Shown: positions 1-9,027 of the stretch, in pieces | Numbering within the stretch: position 1 is the stretch's first letter | Layout: every line of letters begins with the position of its first letter | Assembly: GCA_022385805.1 (NCBI GenBank) | Contig: MU277830.1 | Location: 1 to 22,663 of the forward strand | Length of the DNA stretch: 22,663 nt | DNA from: Pilatotrama ljubarskyi | Lineage: Eukaryota > Basidiomycota > Agaricomycetes > Polyporales > Polyporaceae | Direction: 5' to 3' | Notes under the pieces: model-generated | Seen by the model: only the letters and a program-made list of their open reading frames with translations | Told to the model about the DNA's origin: nothing | The model's database searches: none | Made by a program: the position numbers and the translations under genes

Positions 1-3000
1 CCATGTCAGACGACCGGGATCGCCCTCCGCTGGTTCCTCGCGTAAGAGGTTGCAGAGAGGCGCATCCATCGTTACTGAAGCTTGCTTAAAGCATGCTTGA
101 AATTTGATCGGTGCGGGCTACAAGGAGAAGACCGGTCAGCGTCACAGTTATCCAACAAGTCACTGCGGTCAAGATAGCAAACATACCGCACGGTTGGTAG
201 CCTCCGAGTCTTGACTGTCTGGGCAGATGGGATGCCTGAAGGAGAACTGTTGCAAGGCGTTGCGGCATATCAGGGTCGCACATGACGTCCGAATCGGCGT
301 CGCTCACCTTCAGTTGCCAACTGGTTTCCAGCGGCATGAGCGATGACCCGCTCATCATGCGTAGCAATAGAGAAGCCCTAAGGTTTCTATTCTTGCGATC
401 AGCTTCAGCAAGCTCATGAGGGATGACATTGCCGTCGACTTCAGGGTGCGATGGATGACCGATGCCTGTCAAGTACCGTTCAAGTCGACGGCGGAAGAGC
501 TCCTCGTTTTCGACAGCAGAGGGGCTCGCGTCGGGGCTGCGCTCAAACCTGAGCCGTTCAGTGATGAATTCAGGTACGTCGCGCACTCGGCGACAGTAGA
601 GCGTCCCGAGCAAGCCTTTCGCGTGGCCTGCAAACTCCTGTAGCATGCAGGAGGTCGTCAGTCATTGGCGCGGCTTGACGATGGAATACGAGACATACCT
701 CAGCTAGTCCGCGCACTGAATGTGCATTGCGCATGAAATCGAACCCAGTTTTGAAGGCGATGAAATCGGGATGGTGGGTAGGATCGGGGTCACCGAGGAG
801 GATGCGGCACGTGAGTGTGCGCTCTACGCCATGTCGCTCATGCTCAGGCAGACTGCGGCCTTGAAGAGCAGGAGTCTGTGAACATGGGAGCTTCAGCTGG
901 GCTAAGCTGGTAGAAACGACAATTGAAGACGCACGTTGATATCGGCTCCGTTGAGCAGATCAGCGAGCGCACCACCGAACTGCAGCTGCGCCGGCAGTGC
1001 ACCACCGCCCTGCACGCAGTCATACCACGGCTTGAGAACGTTGAAGTTGTCCGGGTCCAAGTCTTCAATGAACTTCTTGTGGAGGAGGAAACCGCCGCGA
1101 CCCTCAAGAACAGCCTGGAGAAGGAACGGGGAGATCGGCTCGGGTCCAACACCCATGATGACGATGTGCATGAAGGAGATAAAACCAGCCGCCTTGAGCA
1201 TGGCTTCTCTGTCCTCCAGACCACCGTCCATAGAACTGTGTAAGCTCAGAGACTTGTATGCTCCAGTGTCGGCCCATACAGACGTGTCAGCGGTGAGTGA
1301 GGTCACCGCTGCTCGGAGAGTGGCTATCTCAGGAGCGACGCCTATAGCTTCATCACTGTCAGGAGTCATAGATGAGTGCACATATAGTATGTACAGAGCT
1401 GTACGCACACTCGGAACCGGCGGCGGCGGCTCAAAAGTGCACTGAGGGGAACGAGTTTGCATGTGACACCTGGGAACGAGGCTGCGATAGCGTTGGCGAA
1501 CTCGGGGTCTGGAGGAGGTTTGGCGTTGAATTGCCACATGACGAGGAATACCAGCGCTGCACCGGTAAGCTCGGCAGTCGGCCCTGAGATATGGGCTGAC
1601 GGGATGTGCTCTGGCATAGTGCACGCCTCCGATACATCATCTTGCCAGGCGAGAATCTTGTGCGCCGAAACAGGCTCATACAGCCCACTTGGTCGCGCGT
1701 CGGCAGCGGGCGCACGGGATCGCTGAAAGGAGGGAACAATCTAGAGTCGGCCTTTGTGCGACATCACAAGTCAAAGATGGACGCACAGCAGTTGCAGCAC
1801 CCGGATGAACGCGCCTACGACGAGGAGACGGTGCAGTCGAAGTCATTTCACCCTGAGTGAAGCTGATTAGCACCTGCAAACGTACGCGGCAGATGACGAA
1901 GACTCACATCGAGAGAGCTCGACCTTGAGCGTATGCGCACGGGGTCACTGCGCGTACCCGACGCCATGGAGGCTCGAATGTCAAGTACCACGGCCGACTC
2001 TGTTGCGGTGGCGCGTGGGCCGGTGCCTGCCGCAGGAGCTTCTACAGTAGCGTGAAGAGTCTGGGCCTGTGGGCAGGGTAGAACTGTGAACATATAGCGT
2101 CTAGTCTGAGCAGAAAGGCACAAACCCTGTTGTGAGGCGATGAACGCTCTCGAAAGGCTGCCAGAAAGGCAGGTAGCTGTCGCGACCGTGTTAGATCAGT
2201 CTGACATACATCATACCACCGCCGCACTACAGCGTACCTCATCGTCGGATGAGCTTTCAGTGGCATCTCCCTCGGCTTCTGCCAGAAGCTGTGCACGCCG
2301 GGCAGGACTGTGGTCGACGCAGAGAGGCGTGCAGACCGCGCGCACACCCTCGAACCGGTCTGCTAAGGCCAGGACGCGTGCTGGAAAGCAGGGATGAGTT
2401 GTGCTGTCGGAGTCCGAACCCATGGTGCCCAGGTGCTGCGCTTCAAGCAAGAAGTCTTCACGCTCTTGCCCTGCCAGGCGCGGCCTGGGTCTCAGGTTCC
2501 GCAGGGGAGCCCTGAGACTGGCGAAGCGCGGCGCTAAGTACTGGAATCAGCCAGATGTTAGAAGCAAAAGTAATCATGCACCTACCGATCAACAGGAAGG
2601 GCTTGTTGTCAATATGGTTCGGGATGCTCGTACCGAAAGGGGCAGTGCACAGCGTGGCAAGGGTGAAAGTCGATGGTGTCAGGTCTCCATGGGCCTCGTA
2701 TTTTGTCATGCGCGTCCCGTGATACGTACGCGGCGCACCGGGTTTCAGAAGCTGCCAAGGCAACGTGGACGGTGCGGGTGGAAGTGATGACGAGTGACCG
2801 TGAGACATGTCAATGTCAAAGAGATTGCAGTGCGCGACGACTTGGGCATCGAAAAATTGCCATGCAGCGAGCGGGGGATCCTCTGACTCCGACAGACCTG
2901 GACCAGGAATGGTCACGGAGAAGGTCAGATTGGCCGCCTTCAAAGCCTGTTGAACAGCTCCCAGGTCGTCGCCCGACCACTTCATCTCCGGGCACACCGG

Positions 3001-4055
3001 GCACTGCTGTGCAGCGCTGCGTAGGTGTCGGCCCGGTAACTGTACGCGTGAAGGCACGTTCAGTATAGCGTAGGGCAAGCCGCACGATGCAGGACGTACC
3101 GCGTAGGGGTAAAAGCCGACCAAGAACTCCATTCCACCCGCGGCGGTAGAGCCCAATGCGGCTTGGGCTTCGGGAGGCCCAGGAGGCGTGGCCATGGCAG
3201 GCTGCATCGAAGTGGCAGCTGGCTGGGACCTAGAACGGCTAGAGGTGTGGCGAGCCGTCGAGACATTGCGCTGAGGAGATCTTGTAGATGGCACATTTAG
3301 AGGGCTCGCAGTGTTCGCGCTGTTGCTGGCTTCGCGTCCCGAATGTCTTTGCGCGCTGGCCATGCGGCGAGAGTTCGTGTTACCCGTCACCGGCGGGCGA
3401 CTCACGCTGGAGAACGCGATCATGGGCGGGGCGGTGGATATCGGTTGGGCTTGGATGGGCGACGAAGTGAGACCACCGCTGAAGTTGGGCGGCGGGAGCG
3501 GTTGAAAGCGGGCCTGTGCATGCGCGCTTGCCCGGGGCTTCAGTCCATGCGCGATATACCAGTAGAACATGTGCCCAGACTCACAAAGGACGTGGTCCGG
3601 GAGGAGTACCCAGTGCTTGATGCATAACCCAAGGCGCACCACAGGCGCACACTGTCTGCGTCGTCCACGGCAAGGCGACCTGCATGCCGCATAGGACAGT
3701 GCTGAGCAGATACAAAGCATGAATGCGAGTCGGAATAGGCGTACCGCGTAGAAACCACCACATGCCGTCGAGACGCAGCCGCCCTTCGCCATCGCGCTCC
3801 CCTCGCTCTCGAGATGGAAGCGCCCCGCGGAATGCGTAAACCACGGGTGATCGCACCCATCGCAATGCTGGTTAGGGTCGCGTGTATGCTGTGAGCGGTT
3901 CAGCAAGCTGTCAGCACCGCCGCGATACGAGGCCACAAGTCCCTCACATAGTGTGGTATGCCATCCGCAATGATCACGAAAGAGCCGCAGCCTTGACATC
4001 CAGGAGCTACGCAGTCAGCCCGCCGAGGGAGGTCGACAAGTTCGGTGTCCGCCAT
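1..4055 (-). CDS. HECT-like E3 ubiquitin ligase family protein, 14 exons, C-terminus cut by window edge
   Basis: The exon chain (minus strand) is 4055-3948, 3888-3745, 3679-3585, 3526-2586, 2533-2238, 2176-2126, 2066-1908, 1852-1787, 1722-1409, 1355-935, 896-699, 637-308, 246-187 and 117-1. All 13 introns are GT..AG and every phase closes, giving 1100 aa before the edge. The N-terminus (MADTELVDLP) holds Cys-rich elements: CVAPGCQGCG, then CDGCDHPWFTH and CACGAPWVMH, which look like a duplicated Cys/PWxxH motif. Residues ~130-300 are Ser/Pro-rich and probably disordered. Residues ~725-1100 resemble a HECT domain: GPEPISPFLLQAVLEG, KKFIEDLDPDNFNVLKPW (N-lobe-like), RASLLLRMMSGSSLMPLE, then FQACFKQASV. 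In that last stretch Cys ~1070 sits where HECT enzymes carry the thioester cysteine (TCFN). True HECT ligases pass ubiquitin from E2 to substrate through this Cys. Activity here is inferred. The 3585/3526 junction uses a weaker AAG acceptor. Confidence 0.8.
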
Positions 4056-4082
4056 GAACGAGGAAGGAGCGTGGGGGAATCA

Positions 4083-4111
4083 GTGCACACCGCCGTGCAA
4101 GCGGTGCGCAC
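4083..4111. repeat. Inverted repeat between TATA box and start codon of the HECT-like gene
   Basis: Arms GTGCACACCGC (4083-4093) and GCGGTGCGCAC (4101-4111) match at 10 of 11 positions around a 7-nt spacer. The repeat falls at the probable transcription start or 5' UTR, so it could be an operator dyad or an RNA hairpin. Confidence 0.5.
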
Positions 4112-4114
4112 TCA

Positions 4115-4121
4115 TTTTATA
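4115..4121 (-). promoter_or_regulatory. TATA box of the HECT-like gene
   Basis: TATAAAA on the minus strand, 59 bp upstream of the ATG at 4055. The distance suits a short fungal 5' UTR and supports this start codon. An inverted repeat lies between the two. Confidence 0.55.
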
Positions 4122-4922
4122 CCTCATAGACAGGGACTGGCGGGAAGGCTATTTACCGCGCAATACCGCACCGACAACAGGAATCGGACAGCTCTAGGCG
4201 GCGGCGCACCCTACGCGGCGCGTGCCTCGACGACTAAGCCTGCCGATCATTCAGATTGACAAAAGAATGCGCATTTCGCATATTATGTCTGGTGCCAAGT
4301 GATGAGCATTCGTTACAGGCGATGACAGACGACGATGGCGGCGAGCACGTACACAGCGACTTTCTAGCCTGGCGGGGAGTGATAGCAGATGATGGACGCT
4401 GAGCGGCGATGAGCACCGGTGCGTCGCGGTGAACGGCGCTAACAAGTGGCGCAGGCTCTGCGGGCGTGCAGTAGAGCGTGACGCGTGGTGACGAGCGGTG
4501 ACGGTCGGTGATGGGCTGTTATCACGGGCGAAAGAGAAAGGACTGAGTTTTCGTCCAGTAGAGCCCTTCATAAGAGAGAGAGAGAGAGAAGGGGCTTCGA
4601 TGGGGAGGCGCGCACGACGGTCTCCACCACGTGGGATACCGCGCCAGGCCCATACAGGGGCCCCATTTAGAGGGCACAGGTAGAGTATCAACGCTTGGCT
4701 TTGGCGAGCGGTACAGCGTATGCCGAAACACGGATGAATTGACAGGTAGTGTGAGACTACGCGTACTGTACAGCGCTGCGAAAGCAGGTCAGGAGCGCCG
4801 AGGGGCTGTTGTACGCTCATCAAGCATACACACTGGGCCCGCCCATTGCTAGTCCACTAGCAGTAGGCAGCTCGACGGCCCTGCCGGCGTATCTATCTAG
4901 AAGTACTGTCCTATGGGCACAC
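4122..4922. other. Intergenic stretch with GA microsatellite
   Basis: No coding frame here is convincing. The stretch holds an (AG)n run at about 4573-4589 and, at 4420-4510, several loose repeats of a GGTGA core. The long minus-strand open frame across 4251-4823 is low complexity and matches nothing I recognise. The right part is the probable 3' flank of the reverse-transcriptase fragment. No poly-A or target-site duplication could be found for it. Confidence 0.5.
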
Positions 4923-6631
4923 CTAAGGTAGTGCACCTGCTGCCGGAGCGGCATCAGGCGGGAGGAGGGGAGGAAGGGTGCCACAGAGCTCAAATACCTC
5001 CGCGACGTAGCCGGCGAAGGGCTGGAGTAGCACCTCCGTGCTCAGCAGAAGGTCCAGGAAGGCTGCACTGGACAAAGCGACCTGCAGGCGCCGTATGGAG
5101 CGGTGATGGCGTTCGGCAGTTGCCAGGAGGGCCTCACGGCGATGCATGAGCTCGGGTACACTGCACTCAAGCAGGACATGGACCTCGTCCTCGACCGCCC
5201 ACGGTTGACGGCAGAAACGGCAGAGGCGGAGCTCGCGCGGGACGGGTGGGGTGGCGCGACGAAGACGTTCGACTGCCAGGGGATGCTCGGAGAGCCGCAG
5301 TAAGGTTATGGCCTGCCGAAGACGGTGCGTGGGGAGGGAGAGGTAGGCTTGCGAGGTGCAGAGCGCCTCAAGCGAGGGCAGTCCGGGCTCTGAGTCGACC
5401 AGGATGCGCCGAAGTCGATGTTGCAGCAGGGGCAGGCGGCGGGAAGCCATGATAGCGTCGCGCAGGTGAGTGGCCAGGGCATGCTCGACAGCACGCAGGA
5501 GGCGTGTCACGTCCTCGACAGTGGGAAAACGGGCCAGGTCAACATCCACGGGGGCTGGCAGAGCGGCACCAGCATTACGGAGGTCGCTCCACCAGGTTGG
5601 AGCCCCATGCAAGGTTGTGAGCTGCCAGAGAGCAATAAAGGAGTCGAGGACAAGCGCAGGCTTGTCGACGAGGATGTAGCGAAGGTAGCGAAGCGCAAGC
5701 GAGAAGCGTCGGTATGCAAGGGGCCACACACCGGTGTCGGTGAACAGCGGGGCAAGCTGAGAGCGAGGGCTAACATGGAGGGCACGCCGGAGGTATGTGG
5801 TTTGCACATCGACCAGGCTAGCAAGGCCGGCGGGGCGCACATCTAGGACGACTTCGCATCCGGAGGTGAGGTGCGGTTCCACTCGTGCACGATAGAGTGT
5901 GAGCGCGATCGAGGGCGGTAGTGGTCCTACGTACGACGCCAGGGACATGCATGCATTGGCCGCTTTGATCGCAGCATCTTTCTTCGCAGCATAGTGGGGC
6001 ACGAAGATATCACGCTCTGTCGAGGTAAGGGACGTCCCGACATACTTAACTTGGGCGGTGTACATGAGCAGTCGGCCTTGGAGAGTGAGAGACGGGAGCG
6101 GGTCAGGGAGGGGACCGTGAATGCTGCTGAGGGTTTTTGGGATGTTGATGAGGAGGGAGTTGGCTGCACAGTAGCGCTCGAATGCATCGAGTTTCTCTTG
6201 CATGCCCGATGCTGAGAGGCTGATGAGAGCCATATCGTCTGCAAGTTCGAGGTGTGATATGCGGCGCCCATTGAGCAGGACATCGTGCGGATGTGGGAGA
6301 AGGTCGAAGTCAGAGAGGAAGAGAATCCAGAGGATCGGGGAGGCGGGGTCCCCAATGAGGATTCCCATCAGTGCACGGAAGCACTCAGTCATCTCTCCTG
6401 AGAGCAAGGACACGGGGTTAGTACAGCTGCAGGCACGTGGGCGTAGGGGCCTCGGTGGGGCTCACCTCCAAAGCGAACCGTGTATTGCAGCTGTTCGTAA
6501 AGCATGCGCAGCCAGTCGACCAACGGGCCATTCACACCCCAGCGCGCGAGCTTGGCCCAGAGCGTGGCTCCGACATACCGTTGGTAGTTACTTATAAGTA
6601 TTCGTGGGCGGGACTGTCGAGTCTGATACAC
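4923..6631 (-). mobile_element. 5'-truncated LINE (non-LTR retrotransposon) reverse transcriptase, with an intron
   Basis: Exons are ~6631-6466 and 6397-4923. The intron (6398-6465) has donor GTGAGC, branch site TACTAAC and acceptor CTCTCAG. Splicing gives FGGEMTECFRALMGILIGDP, the usual run from the template-grip region into RT motif B, and then ELADDMALIS (motif C, LADD in place of YADD). The rest is the LINE-type thumb and a long connector (SGCEVVLDV.., YRRFSLALRYLRYILV), ending in a zinc-knuckle-like CRFCRQPW..HVLLEC. Recognisable homology starts at GATLWAKLARWGVNG (~6574). The endonuclease, the early RT motifs and the motif A aspartate are therefore missing, so the protein cannot be an active RT. 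Even so, more than 500 codons stay open. It lies on the same strand as the HET gene, starting 60 bp beyond that gene's stop. Confidence 0.85.
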
Positions 6632-6690
6632 TGCTCACAAAATAGGTAGCGGACAGTACATACTAGTGAGCACTACGACGCAGTGATAGC

Positions 6691-8058
6691 CTAGACTCGT
6701 ATGTATATCGTCGCCATTCGCCATTTCCAGCCTGAGCGTCGCCCCAATTTGATCTTTCTGTCGAAACTCAGGTCGAGGTCAACCACTCTGAAATCGCCTC
6801 GTCCGGGAGCAGCGCGGGGATGACGGACAGAGACACATCGGTAAATGTCCAACCTAGGATCTATCTGTTGGAGTACGAGTCCTGCCCAACGATCAGTCTG
6901 GTTAAACTCATTAATACCGTGGCCCAGGACTCGCATGAGCTCGAAAGCCCGCGTCCAAAGACTCAGTCGCATGATCACCTGCTTCTCCGCGCCGATATGG
7001 CAAGGCAGCGCAGCCACATAGAGCACCGGCGGCGTAGCCGGAGCACGCTGGTGTAGCTCGCGGATAGGAAGCTGAATGCGAATGCCCATGTTCGTGTCGT
7101 AGAAATGCGGTTCGCGGAGTCTGGGAAGGTTCAGGACCTGGGCCAGCAACCCGATCGAGATAGGATCGAAATCGCCAGATCCGCGGAATGCGTCAAGGGA
7201 CGGAGCGAGGAGGCTTGTGCCAGCGATATCGCCAACAGATTGGACGTCCTTCAGCTCTACCTGTGGCCGGTCGAAACGGTCGAGACGCGTCCTGTAGGGG
7301 TCGTTGAGGCCCCAAGCGAAAATCGTGTGGTCGTCTGATCTCCGGATGATTTCGAGCTGGAGTCGAAGGAAAGCCGCCTCCTCCCCTTCGCCGTAGATGA
7401 CGGGCATCTTGATGCCGAAGAGGCCCATGAGGGAGTACGCTCTGTCCTCTGGCCTAGTCGTCTGTCTCCCCACGGCCCACGACATGCGAGTGGCGATACT
7501 GAGATTGAGCGTGCCGGGGTCGTACTGCGTCCATAGGATCGAGCGATTGATTCCAGTGACGCGCACGATGACATCCCCCAGCATGCTACGGGTCCCGATT
7601 TGGACCCAGGTCGCGGTGTAGAATACCATCTTGGGGTTTGGTGCGATGAGCTCCTGCAACGTCCATCCACGAGTGAACCACCGGCTGCGACCGAAAGATA
7701 GCAACTGGGTGCTGGGGTCTAGGTCGACGAGGTCGCCGAGATACGCAAGACAGATATGAGCCCACTTATACCAGTCGAACATGGAGTTGATCGCTTCGGA
7801 GAGCTCGTTGCTGCTGGACTTGTCGATGCAGCAGGTGTCGATCCATATCCACTGGCAGTTGTGTTGCAGCAGAGCGACAGAGCAGGCATTGCTGACCTTC
7901 AGCCAGCCGCGCTTCGATTGCGCACGGGTCAGCTCCTGGATATCGACGAAGGTGACCTCATCGTCGTCCCAACAGTGAGAGAGAATAGCGTAGCGGGGAG
8001 CGACGTGCGCCGATGCAAAGCTGCGTAGTTCGAAAGTTTGGGCGTGCAGGAGCCACAT
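6691..8058 (-). CDS. HET-domain (heterokaryon incompatibility type) protein
   Basis: This is a single 455-aa exon. The start MWLLHAQTFEL is the usual one for basidiomycete HET proteins, a few residues before the domain. HET motifs are YAILSHCW (23-30), WIWIDTCCIDK (70-80), the helix with INSMFDWYKWAHICLAYL (90-107) and RWFTRGWTLQELIAP (126-140). These are followed by RPEDRAYSLMGLFGIKMPVIYGEGE (broken here only by length), the region that usually joins HET to a C-terminal domain in basidiomycetes. HET domains are TIR-like and trigger regulated cell death or non-self recognition in ascomycetes. Their role in agaricomycetes is mostly untested and the families are large. No NACHT, NB-ARC or repeat domain follows, so this is a stand-alone HET protein. 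It appears intact. A C-terminal intron cannot be excluded. Confidence 0.88.
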   Translation of the reverse strand: MWLLHAQTFELRSFASAHVAPRYAILSHCWDDDEVTFVDIQELTRAQSKRGWLKVSNACSVALLQHNCQWIWIDTCCIDKSSSNELSEAINSMFDWYKWAHICLAYLGDLVDLDPSTQLLSFGRSRWFTRGWTLQELIAPNPKMVFYTATWVQIGTRSMLGDVIVRVTGINRSILWTQYDPGTLNLSIATRMSWAVGRQTTRPEDRAYSLMGLFGIKMPVIYGEGEEAAFLRLQLEIIRRSDDHTIFAWGLNDPYRTRLDRFDRPQVELKDVQSVGDIAGTSLLAPSLDAFRGSGDFDPISIGLLAQVLNLPRLREPHFYDTNMGIRIQLPIRELHQRAPATPPVLYVAALPCHIGAEKQVIMRLSLWTRAFELMRVLGHGINEFNQTDRWAGLVLQQIDPRLDIYRCVSVRHPRAAPGRGDFRVVDLDLSFDRKIKLGRRSGWKWRMATIYIRV

Positions 8059-9027
8059 GACAGCGAGGATGTCGGACGAGGCACTGATTGGCTACCGCGG
8101 GCCAAGAGAATGCTATGGAGGCGGGCTGTGTTGGCGATGCACTCTTTAATGCAGAAACATACGTGGACTTACAATACTCGCAGGCAGCGTGACACAGCTG
8201 ACGGCCGGGCGCAATTGAGGTCTGGACGATTGATGACTGACGGTGTAGAAAGGGGCTGGTTGGAAAAATCTATGACTCGCGCGCAAGGGAGCAACAGCAC
8301 TCACCCGGGTGGGGACTACCGGGAGGCGGTGTCTACCACTGGGCGATTGCGAGGCTCGTGAGGGTACTTGTACAGCGCAAGCTCGAGGAGCGCCACCCCA
8401 AGCTGGATAGACGGTATTTTGGGCGTACTCAGGAACTGTCCGTCAAGGCCCTGCAGCTGGTTACCCGACAGCATGGAGGACCTGAAGTCATGTGGTGAAT
8501 CGTTGACAGAGAAGTGGCCGGCACCTTTGCGCGCGGGAGGCCGCGATGAGTATGATGCGAGATCGGATACGGACTACCAGAAGGTGGAGGTCGACGCCGA
8601 CGGCCCCATCTGTGGGCAAAACCATCGTGGTTTGGGTACGAGGAGGCAGGCCCCTTGGAGCTGCGCGCACAACGCATCCACGGGACCGACGACGTTGCAC
8701 CTCTATGGATATGCCAAGATGGCTACCTTCATGACGAAAGACTTGGACTACGACGGGCGCATTGCGGGACTCACGTAAGGATTTGCAAGCACGTAGCAGC
8801 CAACGAACAGTATGCTACTGCTTGGCGGCTGCTGCCTATGCTCTGCTGTAGTGTTCCGAGTAAGTATTTGGCTGGCTAACCCTAACCCGAGAGATGCTGG
8901 GTTGTTACTGGCGGGATCCATCGACTGTCCTTCCTCCTCCCTCCGCCACCCGCCCGCCTCTCCGACGCTGCCGCTCCGGATACCTTCTGCTCTCCTCCAC
9001 TGGCTTGACTGGGCGTGAACTGCGAAG
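8059..9027. other. Intergenic stretch, possible decayed or intron-split plus-strand gene
   Basis: This lies between the divergent HET and SPA2 genes. On the plus strand a protein-like run is open from about 8300 to 8497 (.. GVYHWAIARLVRVLVQRK, then LEERHPKLDRRYFGRT, ending ..PEVMW and a stop beside a possible GTGAAT donor). A second run in another frame (DEYDARSDTDYQKVEVDADG, ~8543-8602) follows. I could not link them by convincing splice sites and recognise no family. The right end, 8877-9027, is the SPA2 promoter. Confidence 0.3.
8877..8889 (+). promoter_or_regulatory. Telobox (TAACCCTAACCCG) upstream of SPA2
   Basis: Two tandem telomere-type repeats, ending 138 nt before the SPA2 ATG. Telobox motifs (A[A/G]CCCTAA) are bound by Myb/Tbf1-type factors at fungal promoters. 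The same 13-mer, in the same orientation relative to the gene and at nearly the same distance, lies upstream of the ADCK-like gene. Confidence 0.55.

Noticed and set aside
6389..6466. Frameshift inactivating the reverse transcriptase
   Set aside because: The break is fully explained by a GT..AG intron with a TACTAAC branch site whose removal restores the family sequence.
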